Source: Halopseudomonas pelagia
GTDB lineage: Bacteria > Pseudomonadota > Gammaproteobacteria > Pseudomonadales > Pseudomonadaceae
DNA: 64,000 nt
Direction: 5' to 3'
NCBI RefSeq assembly: GCF_009497895.1
Contig: NZ_CP033116.1
Span: 496,001 to 560,000, forward strand
The stretch's first letter is position 1. Each line of letters starts with the position of its first letter. Shown piece by piece: positions 27,092 to 35,623 of the stretch. Under the pieces are notes generated by a model. That model had not been told where the DNA came from. It was given only the letters and a program-made list of their open reading frames with translations, and searched no databases. The translations under genes and the position numbers were made by a program.

Positions 27092-28159
27092 TTACTGGCT
27101 TTGCCGGCGGGGAAACCAGTGCTGGGTGCGGTTGGCAAACGCCACCAGCGACAGCATCACTGGCACTTCCACCAGTACACCCACCACGGTTACCAGCGCG
27201 GCTCCAGAGTTGAGGCCGAACATGCCGATGGCCACGGCGACGGCCAGTTCGAAAAAGTTTGAAGTGCCAATCATTGCGCAGGGCGCAGCGACATTGAACG
27301 GGACCTTCCATAGCCTCGCCGCAGCGTAAGCGATGGCGAAAATGCCGTAGGACTGGATCAGCAGGGGCACTGCGATCAGACCAATCAGCAGTGGCTGTTG
27401 CAGAATGACATTGCCCTGGAAGCCAAAGAGCAACACCACAGTGGCCAGCAGGCCAAGCACGGACAAGGGTTTTACCTCGGACGTAAAGCGCTTTACCGCC
27501 TCTTCCGCAGCCTTTTTCGAGCTGGCCCCGGCGCTGATTTGCCAGCGCGTCAGCACACCGGCAATCAGCGGGATCAGTACATACAGTGCTACCGAGAGAA
27601 TCAGCGTTGCCCAGGGTACTTCGATGTCAGTCACCCCGAGCAGCAGTGCCACGATAGGCGCAAAGGCAAAGATCATGATGACGTCGTTCAGTGCAACCTG
27701 GGCCAGGGTGTAATTGGGATCGCCCTTGGTCAGCTGCGACCAGACAAACACCATGGCCGTGCACGGCGCTGCGCCAAGGAGGATCAAGCCGGCAATGTAC
27801 TGGCTGGCGTTGGCCGGATCGATCAGATCAATAAAGAAATAATGGAAGAACAGCACACCCAGACCAGCCATGGTGAAAGGCTTGATCAGCCAGTTCACCA
27901 CCAGGGTGATAATCAAGCCCTTGGGTCGCTCATGAACACGCTTGAGGCTGCTGAAATCCACCGACACCATCATTGGGTAGACCATGAACCAGATCAGAGC
28001 CGCGACGATGAAGTTTACTGAGCCGTATTCCATGGATGCCAGCCACTGCACACCCCCAGGCAGCGAACTACCCAAGGCTATACCGGCCGCTATGGCCAGC
28101 GCCACCCAGACCGACAGATAGCGTTCGAAAGCGGAGATGGAGCTGCTGGAATCAGTCAT
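27092..28159 (-). CDS. acr3: Acr3-family arsenite efflux permease
   Basis: A 355-residue inner-membrane carrier with ten hydrophobic helices that exports arsenite (and perhaps antimonite). The essential Cys in helix 4 is seen in [40 protein letters not shown] is the second signature (helix 9). Length and motifs fit the bacterial Acr3 group. The ATG at 28159 overlaps the arsR stop by 8 bases, so translation is coupled. There is no arsC arsenate reductase in the operon. Confidence 0.94.
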   Translation of the reverse strand: MTDSSSSISAFERYLSVWVALAIAAGIALGSSLPGGVQWLASMEYGSVNFIVAALIWFMVYPMMVSVDFSSLKRVHERPKGLIITLVVNWLIKPFTMAGLGVLFFHYFFIDLIDPANASQYIAGLILLGAAPCTAMVFVWSQLTKGDPNYTLAQVALNDVIMIFAFAPIVALLLGVTDIEVPWATLILSVALYVLIPLIAGVLTRWQISAGASSKKAAEEAVKRFTSEVKPLSVLGLLATVVLLFGFQGNVILQQPLLIGLIAVPLLIQSYGIFAIAYAAARLWKVPFNVAAPCAMIGTSNFFELAVAVAIGMFGLNSGAALVTVVGVLVEVPVMLSLVAFANRTQHWFPRRQSQ

Positions 28160-28490
28160 GGCTACGCATCCGGTCGGGAATACTGCAATCCTGATCCTGT
28201 GTGGCCGCCTGGCGCACAGCGTTGTCGAGCCAGTCTGCCAGCTCGCTGAGGGTTGCCGGGTTGAGTGAATAGCAGATGCGCGGGTGCTCTATTTCACCGG
28301 TGATGACCCCCGACGCCTTCAGAATGCGCAGGTGTTCCGAGACGGTTGATTGCGCCAGACCGATTTCTTCGACGATATCCCCGCCGATACAGCTTTGCCG
28401 ATCAACCAGCAGTTGCACGATCCGAATCCGCGCAGGATGGCCGAGTGCCTTGGCAAGCTTGGCGAGCGTATTGACGTTAAGCTTGGTCAT
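28152..28490 (-). CDS. arsR: ArsR-family arsenic-responsive repressor
   Basis: A 112-residue winged-helix repressor. [15 protein letters not shown] and [20 protein letters not shown] form the DNA-binding part. The canonical CVC-x2-C arsenic site is absent; candidate sensing cysteines are Cys34 (QSCIGGD), Cys73 (RICYS) and Cys102 (QDCSI), an arrangement seen in variants of the family. It is the first gene of arsR-acr3-reductase and has an inverted repeat just upstream for autorepression. Assignment as an arsenic sensor rests on the coupled acr3. Confidence 0.88.
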   Translation of the reverse strand: MTKLNVNTLAKLAKALGHPARIRIVQLLVDRQSCIGGDIVEEIGLAQSTVSEHLRILKASGVITGEIEHPRICYSLNPATLSELADWLDNAVRQAATQDQDCSIPDRMRSHD

Positions 28491-28502
28491 AGAGCCACTT
28501 CA

Positions 28503-28527
28503 TATCGTTTATCGTCGTTTAACGATA
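28503..28527. promoter_or_regulatory. Candidate ArsR operator
   Basis: TATCGTT and AACGATA form a perfect 7-bp inverted repeat with an 11-bp spacer, 12 bases upstream of the arsR start, with an extra ATCGTCGTT half-like copy between. Position and form suit ArsR autorepression. Confidence 0.6.
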
Positions 28528-28635
28528 CAGAAGATCAGGAAAATGGCAAGAGGTTGTACGAGAGTCTTGCAGGTATAGGCGCTTGGACGTGCAGAGAAGA
28601 TGGGCAGAGCTTATACCGTACCGAGCGCATGTGCC

Positions 28636-28649
28636 GTGCTGTACAGCAC
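28636..28649 (-). terminator. Perfect 14-bp palindrome after the cytochrome c-551 gene
   Basis: GTGCTGTACAGCAC is fully self-complementary. It lies about 55 bases downstream of the cytochrome stop and upstream of the arsenic operon. It may be a weak terminator or a dimer-binding site. It contains CTGTACAG but not the spaced CTGT-N8-ACAG of LexA. Confidence 0.3.
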
Positions 28650-28703
28650 AGGCGTCGGCGGTATTACCCTGAAACCGGAAAAGAAGCCCGCATCCAGAGG
28701 TAC

Positions 28704-29015
28704 TTACTTCAGGCTCAGAACCCACTCGGCCAGTTCAGTGGCTTCTTCGTCGGTGACCTGGTTGGCCGGCATCGGGATCGGGCCCCACAGACCGGAGACG
28801 CCGTTTTTGATATGTCCGGCAACAGTCGCTACTGCGCCTTCTTCGCCTTTGTATTTGGCCGCGACATCTTTCAGCGCGGGGCCGACCAGTTTGCTGTCTA
28901 CTTTATGGCAGGCAACGCAGGGCTTGCTGTTGAACAGTGCTTCGCCGTCAGCGAGCGCCAGAGGGGCGGCGAGCAGAGCGCCGACAGTCATCAAGGGTAG
29001 TATCAAATGTTTCAT
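28704..29015 (-). CDS. Cytochrome c-551
   Basis: A 103-residue precursor of a small soluble periplasmic cytochrome c. The signal peptide is residues 1-22 (ending ALA/DGE). Haem attachment is Cys33-x2-Cys36-His37 (CVACH) and the distal axial ligand is Met82 in GPIPMP. The mature 81-residue protein closely resembles Pseudomonas cytochrome c-551, which carries electrons from the bc1 complex to oxidases or nitrite reductase. The ATG at 29015 has GAGGAA upstream. It is divergent from an iron alcohol dehydrogenase; no nir genes are adjacent, so I leave the symbol empty. Confidence 0.93.
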   Translation of the reverse strand: MKHLILPLMTVGALLAAPLALADGEALFNSKPCVACHKVDSKLVGPALKDVAAKYKGEEGAVATVAGHIKNGVSGLWGPIPMPANQVTDEEATELAEWVLSLK

Positions 29016-29311
29016 GGTGTTTCCTCACAGGGCTAATCAGGTGCGTAGTGCCGATCTGAATGACGGCTTTTACGCAGCATGCAATCAAATTGCCGCTTTA
29101 ACCTGGACAACACAAGTGGCGATTTGTCGCAGAATACGTAGGCGCGGCTCCTTTTGGGCGGGGCTGATAATGCCTTGGCAGAGAACAGCAATGGACGCGG
29201 TCAGCATGTTTGGGTATGTTTCGGGACACAAAATCGTTCTGTATCTATTGTTGTGCATCTGCGCGCTATGGCGCCGGTGACACTTTCTTCGGCAATTGTA
29301 TTGGAGGCAAC
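29016..29311. other. Divergent intergenic region, cytochrome c-551 / iron dehydrogenase
   Basis: These 296 bases contain no convincing gene. GCAA-TCAAA-TTGC is a small dyad near 29083-29095. No clear ANR (TTGAT-N4-ATCAA) site and no well-spaced GG-N10-GC sigma-54 element was found. The GGAGGC ribosome site of the downstream gene closes the region. Confidence 0.6.
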
Positions 29312-30466
29312 ATGGAAATCACGTCCTACAGCATGAACTGGCACTACCCCACCGCGATGCGGGTAGGCGCCGGGCGTATTCGTGAACTCGGCAAATGTTG
29401 TGGGCAGTTGGGCATGCAGGCGCCGCTGCTGGTCACCGATCCGGGTCTGGCTGCTTTCCCCATGGTCGAAGCGGCGCTGCAGAATTGCCGTGATGCAGGG
29501 CTGCGAGTGGGGCTGTTCAGTGCGATCAAAGGTAATCCCACTGGCACTAATGTCGCCGACGGTGTGGCCGCATTGAAAGCCGGTGAACACGATGGTGTGA
29601 TTGCCTTTGGCGGAGGCTCCGCTATCGATGCGGCCAAGGCCATTGCGCTGATTGCCCACCAGAGCTGCGGCTTGTTCGAAGCCAACCCGGGCACGGTAGA
29701 CGCCAGCAAGATGCTGCCGGTGGTCGCCGTGCCGACCACTGCCGGTACCGGCTCGGAAGTGGGCCAGGCGGTGGTGATCACTGACGAAGACAAGCACGTC
29801 AAGCGTCCGATTTTTCACCTGAAGATGGTGCCGGGCATTGTCATTCTGGATCCCGAGCTGACCCTGGGCCTACCGCCCAAACTCACTGCCGCTACCGGTA
29901 TGGATGCGCTGGCGCACAACCTGGAAGCCTACTGCACGCCGCTCTACCATCCGATGGCCGAAGCCGTCGCCCTGGAGGGCATGCGTCTGGTCAAGGAATA
30001 CCTGCCGCGCGCCACGGCCAACGGGCAGGATGTGGAAGCACGCCAACAGATGCTGGTGGCGTCCAGCATGGGCGCGGTGGCATTTCAGCGGGGTCTGGGT
30101 GCTATTCATGCGGTGTCGCATACCCTGGGCGCGCTTTACGACAGCCATCACGGGCTGCTGAATGCGATCATGATGCCCTATGTACTACAGGCTAATCGCG
30201 CGCAGATCGAACCTGAAATGCTGCGTCTGTCGCGTTATCTGGACTTGCCCACCCCGGGCTTTGAAGGCGTCCTGGCGTGGATTCTACAATTGCGTGCCGA
30301 GCTTGATATTCCGCATACTCTGGCCGATATCGGCATGGACGACAGTCAGGCCGAGACTATCGGCAAGATGTCCGCACGGGACGTTACTGCGCGTACCAAC
30401 GCAGTGCAGATGGATGCGACTCAGTACCAGCAACTGTTTCTAAATGCCTTGAAGGGCACACTTTAA
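29312..30466 (+). CDS. Iron-containing alcohol dehydrogenase
   Basis: A 384-residue group III (iron-dependent) dehydrogenase that interconverts alcohols and aldehydes with NAD(P). The nucleotide site has FGGGSAIDAAKA, and TTAGTGSE follows. Metal ligands are expected in GMDALAHNLEAY and AIHAVSHTLGALYDSHHGLLNA. Length is standard. The ATG at 29312 has TTGGAGG upstream; longer in-frame starts to 29210 would add a Cys-rich, unrelated extension. It stands alone, divergent from cytochrome c-551. Substrate unknown. Confidence 0.93.
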   Translation: MEITSYSMNWHYPTAMRVGAGRIRELGKCCGQLGMQAPLLVTDPGLAAFPMVEAALQNCRDAGLRVGLFSAIKGNPTGTNVADGVAALKAGEHDGVIAFGGGSAIDAAKAIALIAHQSCGLFEANPGTVDASKMLPVVAVPTTAGTGSEVGQAVVITDEDKHVKRPIFHLKMVPGIVILDPELTLGLPPKLTAATGMDALAHNLEAYCTPLYHPMAEAVALEGMRLVKEYLPRATANGQDVEARQQMLVASSMGAVAFQRGLGAIHAVSHTLGALYDSHHGLLNAIMMPYVLQANRAQIEPEMLRLSRYLDLPTPGFEGVLAWILQLRAELDIPHTLADIGMDDSQAETIGKMSARDVTARTNAVQMDATQYQQLFLNALKGTL

Positions 30467-30467
30467 G

Positions 30468-30489
30468 GCGCGATCCGTCGCGGCTTTTG
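30468..30489 (+). terminator. Possible weak terminator after the iron dehydrogenase
   Basis: GCGCGA and TCGCG pair around TCCG directly after the stop codon, followed by GGCTTTTG. The stem is short and the T run is four bases. Confidence 0.4.
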
Positions 30490-30660
30490 CGTAGCTCATA
30501 GCCCGTGTTAGAGCGGTTACCATATGTTAGTGCAAATGCCGGCCCGGGCCTGCGCATTTGCGCTGTTTGTCTGTTTCCGGCGCAGGATTCGCTGACATGT
30601 CTGTGGTTTAGCGGCGGTCTGCGCTAAGCTTGGACTGAAATTCAGCTCAAGAGAAATGAG

Positions 30661-31575
30661 ATGGCTAAAGTATCGGCCCTGATAGTGGATGATGCGCCCT
30701 TTATCCGCGATCTGGTGAAGAAAGCCCTGCGTGGACAATTCCCCGGTTTGCAGATCGAAGAGGCGGTGAACGGACGCAAAGCGCAACAAGTGCTTAGTCG
30801 TCAGGGTTTCGACCTTATTCTCTGTGATTGGGAGATGCCGGAGATGAGCGGGCTGGAACTGCTGCAGTGGTTCCGCGTCCAGCCAGGCTCGGAGAAAACC
30901 CCGTTCATCATGGTGACCAGTCGCGGTGACAAGGAAAATGTCATCGAGGCGATCCAGTCCGGGGTCAGCGACTACATAGGCAAGCCTTTTACCAACGATC
31001 AGCTCAGTGCCAAGGTGAAGAAGGCGCTGCATCGCAGCGGCAAGCTGGAACTGCTGATGGGACGTCAGCCGCAGGCGAGTACCGGCACCGCGCATGACTC
31101 GGTGAGCAATTTGATGGGTGGCAAAGCGTCTGCTCCGGCAGCCCCGCCCGTGGCGAAAGCGCCGCCAGTCAACCCTTTCGAACGCCTGACGCCGGCCACC
31201 CAAACGGCGGAGAAACCACCGGAAACCGCAGAAAAGCAGATTCGTGGCCAGGCCCAGTTGCGTCTGGCGGGTGAACAGTTCGCCTGCGTGGTCAAGGCGC
31301 TGAGCCTGCGTGACGCGCTGGTAGTAGTGCGCCGGGGCGAGCGTCTACCTCAGGTATTTGAAAGTGGAGTGCTGGATCTGGAGCAGGATGCTGATCAGTC
31401 TGTGGCGCGGATGAACGTCTACGTTCACAGCGTCGCGGCAATGGAAGCCACTGTGGACTGCGAGTGGCTGAAAGTGACGCTCAAATTCGTCGATCAAGAC
31501 CCGCAGAAAATGGAGTACCTGTCCCGCCTGATCGCGTCGGGTAGCGCCCAGCGGCATTATTCGCCGAGCGCGTGA
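30661..31575 (+). CDS. Response regulator with C-terminal PilZ-like domain
   Basis: A 304-residue protein. The receiver occupies residues 1-125 with acidic pocket Asp10-Asp11, phosphoacceptor Asp56 in LILCDWEMPEMSG and Lys in IGKPFT. A Pro/Ala-rich linker (about 135-195) leads to a beta-rich C-terminal domain (about 200-298) of PilZ-like size, ending in a short helix. The c-di-GMP motifs RxxxR and D/NxSxxG are not evident, so nucleotide binding is doubtful. There is no kinase gene adjacent apart from convergent phoR. The ATG is preceded by AAGAGAAATGAG. Confidence 0.8.
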   Translation: MAKVSALIVDDAPFIRDLVKKALRGQFPGLQIEEAVNGRKAQQVLSRQGFDLILCDWEMPEMSGLELLQWFRVQPGSEKTPFIMVTSRGDKENVIEAIQSGVSDYIGKPFTNDQLSAKVKKALHRSGKLELLMGRQPQASTGTAHDSVSNLMGGKASAPAAPPVAKAPPVNPFERLTPATQTAEKPPETAEKQIRGQAQLRLAGEQFACVVKALSLRDALVVVRRGERLPQVFESGVLDLEQDADQSVARMNVYVHSVAAMEATVDCEWLKVTLKFVDQDPQKMEYLSRLIASGSAQRHYSPSA

Positions 31576-31576
31576 G

Positions 31577-31652
31577 GCTCGGCCGGACAGGTTCGACCGG
31601 ACAGGTTCGGCCAGATAGGCTTGGCCGAACAGGCTCGGCCGGATGGGCTCAG
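31577..31652. repeat. 14-bp tandem repeat, 5.4 copies
   Basis: Five units of consensus GCTCGGCCGGACAG run from 31577 to 31646, with a sixth partial unit to 31652. Units differ at one to four positions (for example GTTCGACCGGACAG, GCTTGGCCGAACAG). The array starts directly after the response-regulator stop and runs over the phoR stop codon, filling the gap between the two convergent genes. Most units hold the GGCC core, so strands can fold back. Confidence 0.9.
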
Positions 31653-32953
31653 ACTAATCTTGCAGCAGGGAAGTGGCAGATAAACGTGCTGCCCTTGTCT
31701 GGCGCGCTGACGATATCCAGCTTGCCCTGGTGGCGCAGCAACACGTGTTTGACGATGGCCAGCCCCAGGCCGGTACCGCCGGTGTGAGTACTGCGGCTGG
31801 AATCCACTCGATAGAAGCGCTCGGTCAAGCGGTGGATATGTTGCGCAGCGATCCCGGTACCGTTATCCGCCACGCTCAGATGCGCGCCCTTGTCGTCCTG
31901 CCACCAGCGAATGTGAATTTCGCCGTTGTCCGGCGTGTATTTCACGGCATTGAACACCAGATTGGAAAAAGCGCTACGCAGTTCCATCTCGCTACCGCGC
32001 AGGCGCGTCTTGCTCGCCGCATCAAGGGTGATCTGGTGGTTGCGCTCGCCCGACAGCGCCTGGGCGTCGCGGCGAATGCCGATCAACATCAGGTCGATGT
32101 CCACCGCGGTTTCTTCGGTCACCTCATCGCCGGTCTCCAGTCGTGCCAGCATCAGCAGATCATTGAGCAGACTCTGCATGCGCGACGCCTGTTGCTGCAT
32201 CTGGTGCAGAGGTCGTTTCCAGCGCGGATTGATTGGCTCTTCGCTGTCCTGCATGGTTTCCAGATAGCCGACCACCACCGTCAAGGGGGTGCGCAACTCA
32301 TGGGATACGTTAGCGACGAAATCCTTGCGCATCTGCTCAAGGTTATGCAGACGAGTAACGTCCCGCACGACCATCAGCCGTTCGCCTTCACCGTAGTGGG
32401 TGACGGTGTATTGCAGCCAGGTGCTGACATCAATCGGTGAGGGGATGTCGAGTGGATCACGATAATTGCCGGTTTCAAAGAAATCGACGAAACGCGGATC
32501 GCGAATCAGATTGGTCACGTATTGCCCGCTGTCATCCGGAGCGCGCAGCCCGAGCATGCGCTCGGCGGCGTGGTTCCACCATTCCAGCTTGCCTTTGCTG
32601 TCGATCATGACGACGGCATCACTCAGTGCGGCGGTGGACGCCTGAATACGATCAATGACCAATTGCAGGCGCGTGCGCATGCGGTTATTGCGTCGCTGCA
32701 AATGGTGAATGCTGTCAAAGATATTACCCCAGACGCCGCTGGTCTCGGGTGGGGGCTCGTTGGGTTGGGTAGTCAGCCACTGGTGGAAGCGCAGCATCTG
32801 GCGCAGGTTCCACACCAGATAAGCGCTAAGGCCGACAACCAGTGCCCAGGCTATCTGACCGAATATCAATCCCGCGATCAGGCAGGGAAGAAGAATCCAG
32901 AACAGGCGATAGATCACGCCGCCCAGCCAGTTTGTCCTCACGCTTGCTCCCAT
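31649..32953 (-). CDS. phoR: Phosphate regulon sensor histidine kinase PhoR
   Basis: A 434-residue inner-membrane kinase that phosphorylates PhoB when phosphate is low. Two close hydrophobic segments at residues about 15-50 form the membrane anchor with almost no periplasmic loop, as in E. coli PhoR. A PAS domain follows (about 100-200), then HisKA with the SHELRTPLTV phosphoacceptor and HATPase_c with TGGTGLGLAIVKH. It is 59 bases downstream of phoB on the same strand. Its stop codon lies inside a 14-bp tandem array shared with the convergent gene. Confidence 0.96.
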   Translation of the reverse strand: MGASVRTNWLGGVIYRLFWILLPCLIAGLIFGQIAWALVVGLSAYLVWNLRQMLRFHQWLTTQPNEPPPETSGVWGNIFDSIHHLQRRNNRMRTRLQLVIDRIQASTAALSDAVVMIDSKGKLEWWNHAAERMLGLRAPDDSGQYVTNLIRDPRFVDFFETGNYRDPLDIPSPIDVSTWLQYTVTHYGEGERLMVVRDVTRLHNLEQMRKDFVANVSHELRTPLTVVVGYLETMQDSEEPINPRWKRPLHQMQQQASRMQSLLNDLLMLARLETGDEVTEETAVDIDLMLIGIRRDAQALSGERNHQITLDAASKTRLRGSEMELRSAFSNLVFNAVKYTPDNGEIHIRWWQDDKGAHLSVADNGTGIAAQHIHRLTERFYRVDSSRSTHTGGTGLGLAIVKHVLLRHQGKLDIVSAPDKGSTFICHFPAARLV

Positions 32954-33012
32954 AAGCTTTCAAACCCATACATTACGTCACTGAGGTGCATGCGTCATGC
33001 ACCAGATCGGTA

Positions 33013-33702
33013 TCAGCTTTTGGTCGAGAATCGGTAGCCGGTGCCGCGCACGGTTTGTACCAGGTGCTCGTACTGGTTACCCAGCGCCTTGCGCAAGCGG
33101 CGGATATGCACGTCGACCGTGCGTTCTTCAACGTAAACGTTGCCGCCCCAGACCTGGTCCAGCAGCTGGCCGCGAGTGTAGGCGCGCTCCTGGTGGGTCA
33201 TGAAAAATTGCAGCAAGCGGTATTCGGTCGGGCCCATATCGGCGGGGCGGTCATCAATGGTGACGCGATGACTGGCCGGGTCCAGATGCAGACCATTGAT
33301 CTCGATCGGCGCATCGTTATCGGCAGGGCCGGCACGGCGTAGTACGGCCTTCAAGCGGGCGACCAGCTCGCGCGGTGAAAACGGCTTGGTGATGTAATCA
33401 TCGGCGCCGACTTCCAGGCCTTGGATCTTGTTATCTTCCTCACCTTTGGCGGTGAGCATGATGATCGGAATCTCGGCGGTCATCTCGTTGCGCTTGAGAC
33501 GCCTGGCCAGCTCAATCCCTGTGGTACCTGGTAGCATCCAGTCAAGCAGGATCAGGTCCGGCTGCTTATCGATAATACAGGCGTGAGCCTGCTGGGTATT
33601 TTCTGCTTCGATGCAGTCATAGCCCGCCATTTCCAGCGCTACCGCGATCATTTCCCGGATTGGGGCTTCATCATCGACGATCAGTATGGTCTTGCCTGCC
33701 AT
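33013..33702 (-). CDS. phoB: Phosphate regulon response regulator PhoB
   Basis: A 229-residue OmpR-family regulator. The receiver has [14 protein letters not shown] and the phospho-Asp in LLDWMLPG; a winged-helix domain follows with the recognition helix near [14 protein letters not shown]. It activates phosphate-starvation genes. The internal ATG at 33702 gives [12 protein letters not shown], matching the known Pseudomonas PhoB N-terminus; the upstream in-frame ATG at 33723 would add seven residues. It is the first gene of phoB-phoR. Confidence 0.97.
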   Translation of the reverse strand: MAGKTILIVDDEAPIREMIAVALEMAGYDCIEAENTQQAHACIIDKQPDLILLDWMLPGTTGIELARRLKRNEMTAEIPIIMLTAKGEEDNKIQGLEVGADDYITKPFSPRELVARLKAVLRRAGPADNDAPIEINGLHLDPASHRVTIDDRPADMGPTEYRLLQFFMTHQERAYTRGQLLDQVWGGNVYVEERTVDVHIRRLRKALGNQYEHLVQTVRGTGYRFSTKS

Positions 33703-33756
33703 GGTATTGCCATCCCGTTGCATTCTGCTGATATGCGCCGATTAGATAACACTTTT

Positions 33757-33774
33757 GTTGCAGTTGTGTGACGC
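33757..33774 (-). promoter_or_regulatory. Possible Pho box upstream of phoB
   Basis: On the minus strand GCGTCAC-ACAA-CTGCAAC resembles two 7-bp CTGTCAT-like half-sites with the standard 4-base spacing, about 55 bases before phoB. Both halves are imperfect, so this is only a candidate for PhoB autoregulation. Confidence 0.4.
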
Positions 33775-33812
33775 CGGGATGGCGGCTCGGTTAATTCGGC
33801 CGAGATCCGGCC

Positions 33813-34715
33813 TTAAACCGCCGGGGCATTCACTGCAAAGTGCAGCGCCAAGCCGATAAAAACCAGCATGCCGACCCAGTGATTGGATAAAAATGCGCGC
33901 AGACAGGCTTGTGGATCACGATCGCGGATCAGCCACTGCTGCCAACCGAAACCCAGGAGCATGCCGATCAGTCCCAGGTAGTAGAACAACCCTAGCTCGA
34001 AGCGGCTGCCGACAACCAGCAGGCAGATCAGCGTCAGGCCCTGTAACACGCCTATCACCAGGCGGTCGGCCTCACCGAACAGAATGGCGGTCGACTTCAC
34101 GCCGAGCTGCAGATCGTCTTCGCGGTCACACATGGCGTATTGGGTATCGTAGGCCACCGTCCACAGCAGGTTGGCGATATACAGTAGCCACAGCAGTATC
34201 GGCAGGCTGTTGGTCTGCGCGGCAAACGCCATCGGGATAGCCCACGAGAAGGCCGCCCCCAATACCAGTTGCGGGTAAAAGGTGAAGCGCTTGCAGAACG
34301 GGTAGATGGCTGCCAGAAACACCCCACCGAAGGACAGGGCGATGGTCAGACCGTTGGTGGCTAACACCAGCACGGCGCTGATGCCGACCAATATGCCGAA
34401 GGTAATCAGTGCTTCCTGCTCGGAAATGCGCCCGGTTGCCATCGGGCGCTCGCGGGTACGCCTGACGTGCCCATCGATCTTGCGGTCGGCAAAATCGTTG
34501 ATCACACAGCCAGCGGCGCGCATAAAGATGACGCCCAATATGAAAATGATCAGCACCGGGATGCTCGGGATACCTTCCGCGGCCAGCCACAACGCCCAGA
34601 GCGTCGGCCACAACAACAGGTAGGTGCCGATCGGTCGGTCCAGACGCATCAGCTGGAAAAAATCCGGCGCGCGCGGATGCAGACGCGCGAGAGTAGTGGT
34701 AACAAAACCGGGCAC
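33813..34715 (-). CDS. ubiA: 4-hydroxybenzoate octaprenyltransferase
   Basis: A 300-residue inner-membrane prenyltransferase that attaches the polyprenyl chain to 4-hydroxybenzoate, the second step of ubiquinone synthesis. About eight hydrophobic helices are visible. The first Asp-rich motif is [15 protein letters not shown] and the second is [32 protein letters not shown] is the N-terminal signature. The start is a GTG at 34715 with CAGGAG seven bases upstream; the same frame stays open into ubiC, but that extension reads out of frame through the chorismate lyase gene. It follows ubiC by 25 bases. Confidence 0.96.
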   Translation of the reverse strand: MPGFVTTTLARLHPRAPDFFQLMRLDRPIGTYLLLWPTLWALWLAAEGIPSIPVLIIFILGVIFMRAAGCVINDFADRKIDGHVRRTRERPMATGRISEQEALITFGILVGISAVLVLATNGLTIALSFGGVFLAAIYPFCKRFTFYPQLVLGAAFSWAIPMAFAAQTNSLPILLWLLYIANLLWTVAYDTQYAMCDREDDLQLGVKSTAILFGEADRLVIGVLQGLTLICLLVVGSRFELGLFYYLGLIGMLLGFGWQQWLIRDRDPQACLRAFLSNHWVGMLVFIGLALHFAVNAPAV

Positions 34716-34740
34716 AGCTGTACTCCTGTTGAATATCGAT

Positions 34741-35289
34741 TCAGCCCGCGGGCCAGCCTGGCAGAAACACTTCGCATACCAGCAATGACAACTCACCGTC
34801 GCTGAACAGCGAGCGGCGGCCCCAGCAATCTGCCTGCTGCTCCGCCCAGGGCGATGGCAACCACGCAGATGGATAGCGGCTGATCTGCAATGGTCCGCGA
34901 GTGACCTTCGGATTGCTGAATAGTAACAGCCCCAGGCTGCGCGTACCCAGGCTCTGCAGATCAATATTCGAGGCGCTGACGGCCGCCAGTGGGGCCACGC
35001 TGCGGGCAAATACGCGTGGCGCGCCGGCCGTATGCAGCAGTACTTCGCGGGTCCAGACCGGCTCACCCACTGAGATGCCCAGCGCCTGCGCTTCATCTGC
35101 CCGTGCCGGCTGGCTCTGCTGTACCAGTAGCTGCACGTGAAAGTCATCCGCGCCAGCGTCGGTCAGACGCAAGGTCAGCGACCCCTGGTCATTCAACCAG
35201 TCGAGTAACGTCAGGCCGGGCGGGTCCGGGTGTTGTTCCACCGGATACCATTGCGGCGTTGCAGGCGGTGACGAAGGAGGTAAAGACAC
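34741..35289 (-). CDS. ubiC: Chorismate pyruvate-lyase
   Basis: A 182-residue enzyme that converts chorismate to 4-hydroxybenzoate and pyruvate, the first committed step of ubiquinone synthesis. WTREVLLH contains the conserved Arg, and [15 protein letters not shown] and CEVFLPGW are the C-terminal hallmarks, including the catalytic Glu in EVFLP. The start is a GTG at 35289 with a poor ribosome site, so the N-terminus is somewhat uncertain. It forms a ubiC-ubiA operon. Confidence 0.93.
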   Translation of the reverse strand: MSLPPSSPPATPQWYPVEQHPDPPGLTLLDWLNDQGSLTLRLTDAGADDFHVQLLVQQSQPARADEAQALGISVGEPVWTREVLLHTAGAPRVFARSVAPLAAVSASNIDLQSLGTRSLGLLLFSNPKVTRGPLQISRYPSAWLPSPWAEQQADCWGRRSLFSDGELSLLVCEVFLPGWPAG

Positions 35290-35435
35290 GGCGTGGACTC
35301 AGTCCTGGGCAGTCATTCAGGCGGCCAAGATTAGCATGAATACAGAGTGTTACGCTGGCCTGCGGCGGTCTTGGCCTTGCTGGGCATTTGCGGTAGTGTC
35401 TGCCCCAGTCTCCTTTAACCGTGATGGGTAGCCGT

Positions 35436-35603
35436 ATGAAGAAGTGGCAATGTGTTGTCTGTGGTTTTATTTATGATGAAGCGGAAGGCTGGCCGGACGA
35501 CGGCATCGCTGCCGGTACGGCCTGGGAAGACGTGCCCGGTGATTGGCAGTGCCCTGATTGTGGCGTTGGCAAGGAAGACTTTGAAATGATCGAGATTGGC
35601 TGA
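35436..35603 (+). CDS. Rubredoxin
   Basis: A 55-residue one-iron electron carrier. The iron is bound by two C-x2-C pairs, [13 protein letters not shown] and [12 protein letters not shown]. Rubredoxins of this kind pass electrons from a NADH-dependent reductase to alkane hydroxylase or other partners. The ATG at 35436 gives the usual MKKWQC start; GTG 35421 and ATG 35424 would add five or four residues. The reductase gene follows 20 bases later. P. aeruginosa has two tandem rubredoxins at this place; one is seen here. Confidence 0.96.
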   Translation: MKKWQCVVCGFIYDEAEGWPDDGIAAGTAWEDVPGDWQCPDCGVGKEDFEMIEIG

Positions 35604-35623
35604 AGCAGCCACAGGAGTACGAC

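Noticed and set aside
29160..29200. Sigma-54 promoter for the iron dehydrogenase
   Set aside because: The GG and GC elements are 9 bases apart instead of 10 and the flanks do not fit.
34716..35147. N-terminal extension of the ubiA frame
   Set aside because: It runs through ubiC in another frame; the GTG at 34715 has a clear ribosome site and the family start.
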